Source of the DNA: Glebionis coronaria
Lineage: Eukaryota; Streptophyta; Magnoliopsida; Asterales; Asteraceae
Reading direction: 5' to 3'
DNA length: 64,000 bases
NCBI GenBank assembly: GCA_025667525.1
Contig: CM046882.1
Span: 212,520,592 to 212,584,591, forward strand
Part shown: positions 34,640 through 47,105 of the stretch, piece by piece
How positions within the stretch are numbered: position 1 is the stretch's first letter
Layout: each line of letters begins with the position of its first letter
Program-made: the position numbers and the translations under genes
Notes under the pieces: generated by a model
Seen by the model: the letters and a program-made list of their open reading frames with translations, nothing else
Databases searched by the model: none
Told to the model about the DNA's origin: nothing

Positions 34640-35560
34640 ACAAAAAAAATGTCATTCATATTTAGATCCAAATACAACTAGAAACTAAACTTTATGAACT
34701 ACTCACAACATCAAGCAAAGAAGAATCACGTGTGATTGTTTTTTATAGTCATCTTTATTTGCAAAACACTACAACACAACGTGATTCTATAACAGAATCA
34801 TATATGATTCTCTCATAAACAAAGAGTTTATGTTTAATCATATTTGACTTACATTGAATAATATATGATTCCCGTTGAATCATTTATGGTTCTGCATTTC
34901 ATTTACAAAACAAAAAGGATATTCAAAATCATTTAACATTCAACATAACATTATTTATTCAAAATCATACTACCTGGATCATGAATGAGATTCGCTTCTG
35001 CATTTTCATCTACAATAACAATATCAACATTTTCAATTTCAACCTCAATAATAAGTTTATCATCTTCAACAACCGAAACTAAAACCAACTCAGATTATCA
35101 TCCATTTAAACAGCTCGCCAAAAGCAGGTGTGTGGTTGGGGAGCTCGCAGGAAGAAGGCGCGTTTTCAGGAGCCCGATCTGTTTAGTTGGCGAAAAAATG
35201 ATGTTTTAGAGTTATGGTTGATGATTATCGGAGCTTTTATTGCCGGAATAAATTGGTTTTTCGCCGAAAAAGGTGGATTGTTGGGGATGAAGCTGGTAGA
35301 AGGTAGGTGGTTGGGGAGGTCGCCGGTAGAAGTGGGTGGTTGTAGAGGTAGTGGTTGATGGCGGAGGAAAGGTTAATCGACGATGGTTGGTGCGTAAGTT
35401 AGGTTTAACCAGCGGTGGTGGTTGCCGGTGGGTGGGGGGAGCTAAAAAGTTTGTGCTATCTGGAGAAAAAAAAATGTAGAAAAGTAAAAGTTTAACCGAT
35501 TTAATTAAATCGAACCCGATAACCGAGCCCGAGTTAACAACACTTGGGACATAATTTTCC
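34640..35560 (-). pseudogene. MULE3 relic: first exon and 5' region of another MULE transposase
   Basis: On minus, an acidic stretch ends AEANLIHDPG immediately before a good donor (GTAGTATG, about 34976). It matches the end of exon 1 of the MULE1 transposase (VEANIIHTPD) at the same splice position and phase. The upstream CCGGCGACC...CCACC-rich leader (35100-35400) resembles the MULE1 leader at 23740-23990. Palindromic units at 34795-34895 would lie in its first intron. The ATG frame is broken by an indel. No later exons follow, because MULE1 starts at once. This suggests MULE1 inserted in the intron of this older element. Confidence 0.6.
34795..34895. repeat. Degenerate palindromic units in the MULE3 relic
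   Basis: AATCATATATGATT and variants, outside the MULE1 right end. Confidence 0.7.
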
Positions 35561-35822
35561 AAACTAAAGAAACCCAACCCGGCACTCTTGTTGGGCCAAC
35601 GTTTTTCTAAAACATCAACTGACACGCAAACACAGACACAGCACAACACTCCTCCCTTCGCTTTCTTCTTCTTCTTCACACCGCAGTCCTAGGTTTCATT
35701 CTTACACACATGTTTTTCCTTTCATTAATTTCTGCTCACTTATGTTATTTGAACATATGAATTACATAATTAAATTCTGTCACTTTGTTTGTTTGTGTTT
35801 TTAATTATAAGAATAGAGGAAA

Positions 35823-38800
35823 ATGGTGGGTTCTGATTTGTCATCAGAGATGGAAGTTGAGGCTTTTCGGAGACTTTTCCCATTACGCTTTCACGAAAAG
35901 CATTTGTCCAACTCTGTACGCCCTGATGCTAGGCTGCTTAGTAAAGCTAGATATACTACAATAGGTTTTGGTTAGTTTTTTTTTTAATTTTTTCTTTATT
36001 TATTTATATTAACTTGTGATGTTTTCGTGTTAATGTGGGACTTTGTTTATGTGTGTTTAGGGGCGGTGGCTTCTGCGGATGGGTCTGCATTAGTCAAAAT
36101 AGGCTGCACTGTAAGTTTTCTTTTCTGAATTGAATTATATGTACCTCTTTTTGTGTTTGTACGCACGGAAATAAACTGGAATAAGAGTCGAGTTATGAGT
36201 TTTATGACATTTTGATTAGGCTGAATTATGTAATAGCATTGGCTGTTGGCATTATTGTTTGGGTGTACTTATTATCGGATATTGATTACATGACACCTAA
36301 ATTGCCGACACTTTGATTAGTACGAGTGATATAATAGTATAATACTATAACCGTGGTTATAAATAGCGTGCGGCGTGGCGTAGCGGCATGTCCAAGCTAC
36401 ATGCTTTAGCGGCTAAGGCGAAGCTTTAGCATTTTTAAAGCGTGGCTTATGGCGGCACAAGCATAACATATAAAAATAATTATTTATTTTATCGTATTTC
36501 AATATTATATTTATAGTGAGTTCTCGATAAGTGTTGCACATAATAATTAAAGTTAGAAAACTCTTTTTACATGTAATAATATTCATTTTCTGGAGTTGAA
36601 TTCAAAAAATCACTGCACCTCATGTCGTAGCGCACCATGACCTATTGCGTAGCATGGAGGCCGCCCCTCAAGCTTTAGCGAGCCTTAGCGAGCTATTTAG
36701 AACCAGTAGTGGCTGTTAGAAATAGGTGTTTTAATGTGCTTTTTCATTTTCATTGTTGAAGTGTTACAAATCAGAGAATCAGTTGTTTGTGTCGTTAAGA
36801 AATCAATACATAAAATCAACAAATTAACAAAAGTGCCGTTTTTGTGTAAAAGGAGATTTTCTTGAAACTATAAGTTGGGTTAAAAAAGGGTAAGCAGGTA
36901 AATTTGTAAAAGTTTTAATACTTAGTTTTGTTGAATTTAGTATGAAACAAAAGTGTTATACTGACTATTTGACCCGTTATATAAACGAAATTAGATTGTG
37001 AATATCCATAAATCATAAACCTTTACTTGCTATTTAATCTCAAAAAACAAATCCAAACACCTTTTTAATATAGGTGGAGATTTACTTAAATACTCTGTAT
37101 GTTGTGGTTCTTGCAGACTATGTTAGCTGCCATCAAAATGGAAGTCACGACGCCTACAACAGAAGCACCTGACGAAGGCTGCATAGGTTTGACTACAATA
37201 CATTTTATGTTGCTTATTTTCTGTACTTCATTGTCTGATTAATTTCCCCTTGTTTTTTCTCTTTGACTAGTCATCGATTTTCATATGCCACCAATCTGTT
37301 CTCCTATTGTTCGGCCTGGCAGGCCTGCTGAGGCAGCGCCTGTTATATCAAAGCAGTTATCTGATACTATTCTAAGGTAATTTATTAGATCGCATATTCC
37401 GCTGCAAAAGGTCACCACATTCGAGTTTGAGATGGAAGCATAATAGTCGCATATTTTAGAAATTTAGGCCATACTTGGTTTCTATTTAAATGATTTTAGG
37501 CAAAAAAAGTTAACGGATGTTTAGCTGTTAACTGTTATGTTCTGCTGTTTAAAGCTAGTAATTAAACCCACATTAAGATTTGAAGTCCCTCTAAGCTAAG
37601 AAATAAGAAAGAAAATCTAGAAAATTCATAGCCTTGTTTGTGCATTAACGGAGTTTTGATTACGAGATTCTGATTATTCCACTTTCATATTTATGTTTTC
37701 TAACCACTCAAGGGTGGCCTAGTGGCAAAATGGTTGTGGCTATCACTCTAATATGTGTGAGGTCTCAAGTTCACTTCCTGGTACGTGCAAATAACCTTGA
37801 ATTGGCCACGCCAACCTCCCGAAAGGGAGGGCTTTACCTGGTTTGAGTCTGTATGGCGGTGGGTTTAAACCCCGTGAATTATCCCATACTAGGCTCGTAA
37901 TCGGTTCATAAGTCCCAAGTGTAGAACTCACTCAAAAAGCTAGCTTGTTTGAGGAGGGGACATCTAGACATTATAAACTATCAACCATTCCCATACATGG
38001 CCGATGTGGGATCATAACATTACCCCACCCTTTGAAGAATCAACGTCCTCGTTGGTCACGGCTATGTTGGTCATGGTTGGCACCCCCTTTGGGTCCAAGC
38101 CACCACTCCATAGGCCACCACTCCGAGCTCGTTGGTCACGGCTATGTTGGTCACGTTGGCACCCCCTTTGGGTCCAAGCCACCACTCCATAGGCCACCAC
38201 TCCGAGTTCTGGAACCTCATAAGGTGGGGCTAGCTCTGATACCAATTGGTACGAACCTATCCCATGCTAGGCTCGTAATCGGTTCATAAGTCCCAATTAT
38301 AGATCTCACTCAAAAATCTAGCTTATTTAAGGAGGGGACATCTAGACATTATAAACCATTAACCATTCCCATACATGGCCGATGTGGGATCATAACAGTC
38401 GGCCAATGTGTCGGAAATCATGGTTAAATAAATAAATAAAAATAAGTTAAGTTTTCTTTTGGATTATTTAGTTCTGTGAATTATTGTAATTTACTTATAA
38501 TGAAATTCACTCACTTGTCTTAGTAATATTCTGTGAATTTTAATACACGTATATAAGAATACCTTCAACATTAGCAGTAGCGACTGTTTCGTTGAAAGAT
38601 TTATTTGTTAATGCAGGGGCATTACAGTGTGTCGTGTCACATGCTGCAAGTTTTGAGTTAGTGCTGTGTTATGTATAGCTGCTGAGATTGTTCTTAGTCA
38701 TCCCTAGAATAATAAAACTGGAAAAAGAACAACATAAAACAAAAAATAGAGTCTTTATCGAGTAATATTAGTTCTCTCATTCACTTATCTTTAAATGATA

Positions 38801-41634
38801 TCAGTGCCATCATCATGTGCATGCTTTTTACTTCTGTGATGTCATATGACAATCTCATTTTACCCATCTATTCATACATTTTCCTCTTCGACTTATGCAA
38901 TCATGTGCAGTCATTTTGTGTGTGCTACGTAGTATTAAACTGTCATATATTCAGTGTTAGGCTTTACTGCTATCTTGTTTAAGCAATCATTAGTAATTAT
39001 ATTATTGTTTTATTTGCTTCATGACTTTACCAATCGAAGCATGCATCTTTACTGGAATTCTATTTTGCAGTTCGGGGATGATTGACTTAAAAGAGTTGTC
39101 ATTGGTCAGTGGCAAAGCAGCTTGGATGGCTTATCTGGTACCATTTTATAATAATCCCACTTGTTATGCTATTTCAGATGAAAATTTACCATTAGTTCAT
39201 ACAAATTTTGGAATAACTCATCTGTTGTACCTAGTAGTTAATATCATGCCACACCAGTAACATACGTAGTACTAAAGTTGGAGACGTTGTATGCTCTCTT
39301 TTTTATATAACAATTGATGTTACTTTTCCAGGATATATATTGTTTGGATGCGGATGGTGCTCTATTTGATGCTGCCCTATTTGCTGCAGTTGCTGCCTTC
39401 TCTCATTGTAAGTGGCCTTACATTCTTGTGCTCTTTCTAATTCGTTAACTTTAGGGTATATCTGTATATCCATACTTGAAGGTGATATCTCCCATTTGTA
39501 GTGCACTGACCCTTATTTTTGATAAATTCATGATATTCTACAATTGAGTTTAATTTGACCAGTGTTACAACTTCACGTACTCAGAAGTATTAGTGTAATA
39601 TGACATTATTTTAAGATTAATTGACTTCATTAGTGAAAGACTGTAGGCTGGCCAGTAAAATACTAATTGAGGTTAATAGTAGTATTGGGTACAATCTCAG
39701 TATTTAGAGTTTCCTTTTTATCTTTGTTCTGTATAAGATAAAATAATTCACCAATGACTATTATTAAAATTTTGAAACTGAAGCCCAAACCAACTGCTTT
39801 ATATCTGTTATCGTACTAAAGCTTAGGACTACTTTATCTTAACATTTAATGGAAGATTGACTTATCGGTATGAGTAGCTACATGGACAATATTTATAAAA
39901 AAGTTTGTACTGGTATTACTTAAAGGTCAAACCTACTTCGTTACTTTGTGAATATTCATAGTGGCCAGTTCTTAGGCCATGTTGGTAGTCCCACTGGCCA
40001 TCAAATACCATCATGCATAGATGGAGGCAAGGGGCTCCCAACGGTACTAACATGAGCTATCACCCTTCATCACACCCGCCTTGAACAACTTGTCTATACC
40101 AAGCTGGACGGTCAACCAGTGACTAGAATCATAAATAACTCAATCGAGATGTTACTTGTTTTTTTAATGGTTTTAACTTAAGTTTCTATAAAAAAAAAAA
40201 CATATTTTCTAAGAAAAATGTTACTTGAAAGTTGAAACAAACATAGATTAATATATCAATCCGAAACATGACTAAGTAAGAAAACAAGGAGCTATCTAGA
40301 GCAGCTGAGCGCCCTGAGCTGAGATATATATATTTTGTTATCATTTAAGTCTCATTCCTGCTTCAGAATTTTGATAGGATCACGTCATTGATTTTTACGT
40401 CTTTTTTTATATACATGGTAAATCCGATGTTATAGTACAAATTCCGGTGGTGTCATTGAACGATGATGGAAGAATTGTGGTTGTTTCTAACCAAAGTGAA
40501 GGACAGAAGCTAAAAAACAAACCAGTTAATGAGGAGAAGCGGAAGCTGAAATTAAAAAGCATTCCTTTTGCCTTAACTTGCATAACTCACAAGGAGTACA
40601 TATTGGCTGATCCAACTGCAGAAGAAGAGTCCATCATGGAAACTCTGATAACCACTGTATTGGACTCGTCATGTCAGCTGGTGTCTCTTTACAAGCCAGG
40701 TGGCCCTGCTCTTGCCTTTGAGTCCGTGGTCCAGGTCAGTAACTTTAGTATCTGAATTACCATCCTTGAGGTTCTACAGTATTGGATGAACTTGGGATAT
40801 GAACTTAGGAAATTTATAAAGGACACTAAATATACATAGTAGAGCAATAGAGGTGAAAAATGCGTTCGGGTCGAAATAAGTCATTATGAAAATGTAGGTC
40901 AAGCAGTCAAGCTGTTCCATAAACACTTTTGTAACTTTTTTTGAATTAAAAAATATTGAATGCTTTAGGTATTACAAACCAATATTCTTAAAATTAGAGG
41001 CGATGAGCAAAATGGGCAGATTGGGTAACATGTTATGGATCCAGGTGGAATTGGTCACTTTTTTTAGTACCTGTCGAAATGGGTTAGGCTGGATTGGGTT
41101 GACCTGCAATTATTTATTTTCTCATTATTATTATTATTTTTCTATAGATTCTTATACGATTTTTATGCTAAAAAAAGATTGTTATAATAATAAGAAAACG
41201 TTGTAGGAGGTTGTATGCATCAGAAATAGACTTAAGTGGCCTCTAACCTTTTTGACATGTTCTAGAGATTACACAATTTAAATGAGGTTCATTCATACTT
41301 AAATTGGCTGGAATTGCCATTTGTAATTATGATTATTAAGTTTTTCTAAATAAAATGATTTAGGTAATTATACATGTGTAAATATAGCGTTAGACCCATT
41401 ATTTTCCTTCTTTTATTTACTTGTTTGGTCTATTATCATTGCATTACAACATCAAAATGAACCTCTATTAAACGGGTTGAAATAAATCATTAGCGCATGT
41501 AACAGCATTTACCATTCTAATGAGATCACATTCTAAGATAATGACTGTGCTTCTTACGGTTGCAGGATTGTATTGCATTGTCGAGACAAAGAGTGAAAGA
41601 GTTTAAGGACATCCTGAAAGGAAGCCAGGGTTGA
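35823..41634 (+). CDS. RRP43: RRP43, exosome complex RNase PH-like subunit (294 aa, 8 exons)
   Basis: Exons are 35823-35970, 36061-36110, 37117-37186, 37271-37376, 39071-39137, 39332-39407, 40436-40734 and 41566-41634. All junctions are GT-AG and the phases join without a stop. The product follows plant RRP43 closely in order and length (about 300 aa): FRRLFPLRF near the N-terminus, VRPDAR, GAVASADGSAL, TMLAAIKMEV, HMPPICSP, GMIDLKELSLVSGKAAW, DADGALFDAAL, and ILADPTAEEES near the C-terminus. RRP43 is one of six RNase PH-fold proteins in the exosome ring, pairing with RRP46, and acts in 3'-5' processing of rRNA and other RNAs in nucleus and cytoplasm. Eukaryotic RRP43 itself is thought to be non-catalytic. 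The start is the first ATG of the exon and gives the family N-terminus. Intron 4 (1.7 kb) contains a SINE and a TRIM; intron 2 contains a MITE. It faces STELLO tail to tail. Confidence 0.95.
36354..36706. mobile_element. MITE-like insertion in RRP43 intron 2
   Basis: Left end GGTTATAAATAGC and right end (inverted) GGTTCTAAATAGC. GC-rich GTAGCGGC-type blocks sit near both ends with an AT-rich middle. Such elements are usually hAT-derived; a clear 8 bp duplication was not found. Confidence 0.5.
37712..37879 (+). mobile_element. tRNA-derived SINE-like sequence in RRP43 intron 4
   Basis: Starts GGGTGGCCTAGTGG, where TGGCCTAGTGG fits the pol III A box exactly. About 45 bases on, GGTCTCAAGTTCACTTCC resembles a B box. 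The tail GGGTTTAAACCCCGTGAATT runs straight into the TRIM LTR. It is not a tRNA gene: no cloverleaf or anticodon arm can be drawn. Confidence 0.55.
37880..38397 (-). mobile_element. TRIM element in RRP43 intron 4
   Basis: Short LTRs (partial left 37880-38019, full right 38247-38397) share CCATACATGGCCGATGTGGG and end ATCATAACA. On minus, the primer site TGGTATCAGAGC (38233-38244) is two bases inside the right LTR, and a purine tract AAAGGGTGGGGTAA adjoins the left one. The interior of about 230 bp is a tandem duplication of about 79 bp (CACCCCCTTTGGGTCCAAGC in each). The left LTR lacks its first bases (TGGTACGAACC), replaced by the SINE-like tail. It is a miniature, non-coding retrotransposon that must be moved in trans. 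Confidence 0.85.
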
Positions 41635-42994
41635 TTAGTTTCACAAAAAATCTTCTCAAAACATCTTGTAATCTTTTGTTACCTTTTTTTAGCCTTTGAG
41701 TCGGTATACCTTATCTAAGAGTTTTGATCATCGAATCCATAGCAATTGTTCTATTATGACGTGTACTTCGCAAGAAAGCTTGTTTAATGCTAAGGATTCG
41801 TCGTTTAATGCTAAGGATTCGTCGTTTTCTTGAGGCTCTGTAAAATGGTGGCCTCTTGTTAAAATTTTGGAATGTGGTTTAGGTATACACTAACTCCATT
41901 TCCTCTATTACATATATTAAATCCTGCTAAAGCAACACCAGTTGAGACTAAACAGAGTTGGCTATTAAATTTATACAAATAGGGCCATGTTTGTGGCTTG
42001 CCAAGCCTGCGCTCGGTTTTCATGCATAAGACTTGAGCCTAGGCTTGGTTCGTACAGATTTCTACAAGGTTAAACACTGTTATGTACGTTTCTCTGATAT
42101 TTACCTCTCTTAACTGGAAATGGTGGTGTTTAAAGGGTTTCTTTAGTGTGACATGTCAGTTTTGGTTAGAGGTGTATATTAGCTTTAAATTTTAGCTAAA
42201 CATCATAAATACCCTTTTGTCATATGATCATTTGTGAATATGTATGCATAACAGTTGATTAGAACTTGTAAATTCTCTATGATTGGACCAATAACAAAGT
42301 AGAGTTGTGATTTCCTTTTGTCGTCGTAGTTGTCCACTTCAGAACAATTCAAAACGTACTTCAAGAGTGTTTGGAATATCAATGCATCGTCACATCCATT
42401 CACACCATCACAATGGTAGTGGTCCTCTTTGAGGAGTCTCTTTGGTATTGAGCTGCGACTGTTGTCACCGCACGAAGGGTTTTAAGTGATCGGTCTTCCG
42501 TTATGTTGTATATTCAGTGCTTCAGCTTCTTAGGTTAGTTACATTTGTCGCAGAATTACCTTTTTATTTTAATTTTAATAATAGAGCGACTCAGATTGTT
42601 ACGAAGTTGTTATTCAACCCGTAAAATGCAACCATATACAAACCAACATACAGTCAAGGATGAATTCTGTAATGTAGTCTGCTGATGAAGACAGTAACAT
42701 ACAGTCAAGGAAGAATTTTGTAATGTAGTCTGCTGATGAAGACAGTTTAGTAAGACGTTTTCATTATACCGTCGATAAGAAAGTTACAAAACTAAAGTAT
42801 CAGACAATGAAGGAAGTTTAAAATTTTAATCCAAAATTTAGTAACTACCAACTATACTGCATTTCCCACCGTTTCACTCTATCAAAATACACAGATTTCC
42901 AACAATCCATCAATGATCTACAGAAGGTATCACATTCATCTATAAAAAAGAATGGTACGAAAAAATGCAGAACCAATGTGATGTTACAGTCATC
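41635..42994. other. Intergenic space between the convergent RRP43 and STELLO genes
   Basis: It should hold both 3' UTRs and polyadenylation sites. Two small tandem duplications are visible: TTTAATGCTAAGGATTCGTC twice at 41783-41825, and a unit of about 50 bp containing GTAATGTAGTCTGCTGATGA twice at 42650-42748. No ORF looks genuine. Confidence 0.6.
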
Positions 42995-45900
42995 TCAAAC
43001 CAGCTCCAGTAAAAGGGGATCGCCTGCTGCCATTACTCTAATGAGCTTAATAAATTCTTGCTCATTCGAAACACGCAATGGGTGAACTGCAGGTGCTTCA
43101 GGAGAATAAAAACTCCTGGTAATATTTTTAGGTGGTTTACGCTTATATATCATTTTACTAAAAACAGAATCAAAATTCTGAGGGGAGTCCATTGCTATGA
43201 AGAACATGGGAATAGCAACTTTCTGATGGATATCAAGATCTCCCACAAGATTTACAAGGTCAATAAAGTCGCTCAGTAGTCTTCGAGGGATATAGAACAC
43301 CTCTGAAGTGCAAATAGTTAGAGTTGACTCGTGGCTCTTTGTATGGTCCTTGTAACTGACCTGCAAATGAGCCGGCATTGAGCTCACCACTTTCTTGACC
43401 ATTTCCGCTTGTTTTCCATACCAATCTTTGTTGCCATCGTATGGAACGCTGCTCCAAGATCTCGATACCTACATAAAGAGGGATTTAAGATTATTATTCA
43501 CACAGAGTTCCCAACAATTTTCAGTAATTTCTGCTCCGCGTCGAAATCAACTCACTTACAAAGTAAAATCTTTTTGCTACATTTTTTTCTTATTTAACTT
43601 AACAAGGATTAAGTTGGTCAATATTTTTTCTTAGAAAAAGTTTGAGGTTCAGTATCCCTTATGACTTATTTCCCCTTCTTAACTATCTAAATGGTACTTC
43701 AGAAATTTGTCTTTTAGCCAAAGAGGTTCATAGGCTACTAGTAGAGTGCCTTCTAGTGAACTTCCATAAGCTCGTGTAAAGTCAAATATAGTGATTCTCA
43801 TGTGATGAGGGAAATACCTTGTTTGTTATCCAGAGTTTATCTTTGTCGGCCTGGACCAAATTCCAATAATTAAGAACCGTGTCATCATGTAGAAACATGA
43901 ACCCTTCTGCATTTTCAAATCTATCAAACAAATTCGGAAGCTGCCTGCCACACAAATAGAACATAAAACCAAATTAAAAAAGGAACAATAAGTGCAAGAT
44001 GATTGAATATGTGAAAGAGAAGTTTCAACAAACTTGCAGTTAGCCCATCAATAGAATTATTGTCAGAAAACGATATCAAACCTACTCATACCCCCACCCT
44101 AACCACCTAATCAAAGAGATCTAATTTTTACTCGTATGCTGGAATACTTAAAATACCCTTCGTGAACCGGATTGCCACGCATTGCGGAAACGATAACGTG
44201 ATCTTGAATAATGCAATTAACATTCCCAGCTACACAGCTATAACGAAAGGGGCTATAGAAACTCATGTTCAAGTCTGTCTTTTTCATTCGAAGATGTGAT
44301 GGTCAGATCTAAAGCAGATCACTGTCCGAAAACCGGACCGGGCCAACCAAGACCGGATCGGGCCGAAAACCGATTTGGTCCAGAACACGGGACGAGGACC
44401 CGACCGAAAAGTTTGGTCCATGTTCGGGTCGGTTTGGTCAAACAAAGCATAGTGGCCGGTTTTGCTCGAGACCGAATACGAGAGAAAGGACGGACCGAGG
44501 ACCAGACCAAAATATGTTCGATTGGCGGGGTTTCTCAGTCTGGTCCGGTCGGCGATCTATTATGCTCAGCCCTAGTCAGATCTACGAGTGTTTGCCAATG
44601 TCTGGCTTGCTAAGAAATCAACAAATAAGAAAACTAAAAATGACATTTTTATAAAATATAATACCAAGTAGAGGCTGTTCGTACAATTAAAATTAAAGTC
44701 TTTTCAAAGTTGGTTAAAAATAGTAACTTTATTCACCCTTAGATAGTGGTAATGTTGCTACAGGTATGAACTCATTATCCAAAACTATCCTAAATAAATC
44801 CAAACACTAGTAAAAGCTATTGTAACTTTCAAAATGTAACTCTAAACTAATATGAAACAAGACTAACATGCTAACCGCCCAAATCGGCTAACAATCGCAT
44901 AAATCAAGTGTTAATGTAGGAACTAGTGAAGTATCACTTACTTGTAAAGGCTGTCAAAGTGACCTTCTTCAACAACAAGCTCGGGATTCTTCTTTTCTGA
45001 CAAGATAATTACAGATTTAAATATCCTACCATAGAGCAATCTCCATTCCAAAGCAGTTCGTTCAACGGGTCCACTTGAAAACAATATTAGAACCACATTC
45101 CGAAAATTCTTTCTCCACCGAACCAAATTCCCTATTTCATAATTTACAGTATTTGTTTCCTCAACACCAAGATAAACAGACGGTAACTTTTGAGGCACAA
45201 AATCCTTACGATCTCCATGATTAACAATACTTTTTCGTCTGTTCATTTCGAGTGACATTAATCGTGGCTGCAAATATCCAACAGAAATCAAATCCTGAAT
45301 CCATGCAGCTGTGAATTTCACATCGTTTTCTGACCAAAATCCTTCTTTAGCCATCACATAACTCAATTCCAATATCTTATCAAACAACCTATGTTTATCG
45401 GATTTCCAAGACACCAAGAACTTCACCAAATTACCAACATTGACATGAAGATCTTTCTCTTCTGCAAAAGGGTATGCTTCCACTGTATCATTTCTATGAA
45501 CCGTGGGAGGATAAACTACCACATAACCACCAATTTCCCATAAAAGCCGTTGTGCCCAATAACCTCTTAACACATCAGAAGCCATTGAACTAACCGAAAC
45601 AGGAAGCATTAATCCCCAAAAAGCCGAATAATGAAACATTGTATTAAAAGAATTCACAGGCACCATTACTCCTTGAGGAAACGCAACTTTGGGCGCGTGT
45701 TGATCAAATCTAATATCAAACGGTTCAAGATTCGGTTTTCTAGTAAAGTAAAAAACGGAATCAACATCAGGCAAACCATTAGAAATCCCTTGTTGAATAA
45801 ACTGATTCCCACTAAACACCTCATTATAGTACTCCTCATGCTCAATTTCACCCACATTTTCCAACGGCAACCCCCTAGGCCAAACCGACCTCTGCCCAAA

Positions 45901-46752
45901 ATGTATATAAGGATTGACAACCGTCCGATTACCATCATCCCAATTATACATCAAAATAACCTCCTTTTTCGCACTTTCCAACTCCACGTCAAAATGTTTC
46001 CCAATATCATCATCAATGACATCACCTCTATCATCAAAATCAAATATCTTTTTAGCACCATGTTGTATAGCAAACAAATAGCCTACATTTTTCCTAACAA
46101 AAGAATCATAAGGCAAATAATCAACTACCCGAAACCCCAATTTCGCTTGATCCTCCAACGACAAAAAAATCGCGCCTTTAAGACTCCAATCACTCGGAGT
46201 TCTCGAATTCCCAATAGCAACCAGTTGCCAGCCTTTGATTTCAACCACCCTTTTAAGCGAATTAGACGGGTAAGCCGAAACAGAAACAACAATCCACTGA
46301 TCTGATCTAAATCTAGCATAAGGGGTAGTACTATCAGCAATGGGTATGATTGAATCATAGTGAATATGTGGAAAATGAATTGTTTTTTTAATATGTTGGG
46401 TTTGTTTTTGGAAGCATAAGAAAGTGGCGGAAGAGTCGCCGGAGCTGCCGCGGAGGAAGAACACGGTGGCGACGGTGGTGATCAAGATTGTGATGGTGAT
46501 GATTTTGTAAAGATTGGTGGATACCCATGTGGAAAAAGGTTGAGATTTTGATGGGGTTTGATGTTTTTTAGGATCATAATTATCTTGTTGGATTAACATT
46601 GGATTTGATTGATCATAGATAGGTTTTAACACTTTTTTTAGTAAGTTGTTTAAGAAGGGTAGTGTTGTGTGTTTATTGTTTTGTGTTTTGTGGGATGTTT
46701 TGAGATCTTGTTTAGTGTGTTTTGTTCTCCTACAACTTTTGTGATGGTACAT
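42995..46752 (-). CDS. STELLO: STELLO-type Golgi glycosyltransferase (803 aa, 3 exons)
   Basis: Exons on minus are 46752-44942, 43944-43818 and 43468-42995, with GT-AG junctions and matching phases. It is a type II membrane protein: a basic cytosolic tail of about 80 residues, one membrane segment at about residues 81-100, then a lumenal DUF288/GT-like region. Diagnostic blocks include AIGNSRTPSDW, GAIFLSLEDQAKLGF, YLPYDSFVRKNVGYL and FDFDDRGDVI (the DDR acidic motif), then SVWPRGLPLENV. In Arabidopsis, STELLO1 and STELLO2 act in the Golgi and promote assembly and secretion of cellulose synthase complexes. The start is the first ATG and gives a normal tail. A MULE2 terminal-repeat core lies within about 90 bp upstream of the ATG, so the promoter may overlap or include transposon DNA. 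Intron 1 holds a hAT-like element. No lesion was seen. Which paralogue it is cannot be told. Confidence 0.93.
44311..44575. mobile_element. hAT-like non-autonomous element in STELLO intron 1
   Basis: Flanked by a perfect 8 bp duplication TCAGATCT (44303-44310 and 44576-44583). The 265 bp body is unusually GC-rich for the window and full of GACCGGACC-type inverted blocks; the right end reads CTCAGCCCTA. The left terminus is not a clean inverted copy, so the exact superfamily is inferred from duplication size. Confidence 0.72.
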
Positions 46753-47105
46753 TTAATTCATGTTTATTTATTCAATTTTTAATTTTTTTATGTTTTTTTA
46801 TAGAGTCCGGTTATTTTGCATACCTTATATCTTTTGAATACAAGGTGACAAATCTGGGTCATTCATTATATAAAATCTAACGAGCCAGATTTAAAAAAAA
46901 ACGGAGGGGTAGTTTCGTCTTTTCACTACCCCGCCCAAACCCTACAAACTACTATCTATCTTTGTTTCTCCGTCATTTCATTTCATACAAAAACACACAC
47001 ACACAAAAACACACACAACAACCACCGTAACCGTCATCATCTTCACCAAAAATCCACCTGAAACATCTCAAAAAACAGATCCAGATCTAAAATCAAAACT
47101 TCAAG

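Noticed and set aside
37712..37790. tRNA gene
   Set aside because: A and B boxes are visible, but acceptor and anticodon stems do not pair. Called a SINE instead.
45631..46305. 224-codon + strand ORF
   Set aside because: Antisense to STELLO exon 1, which has clear family similarity and matching splice phases.
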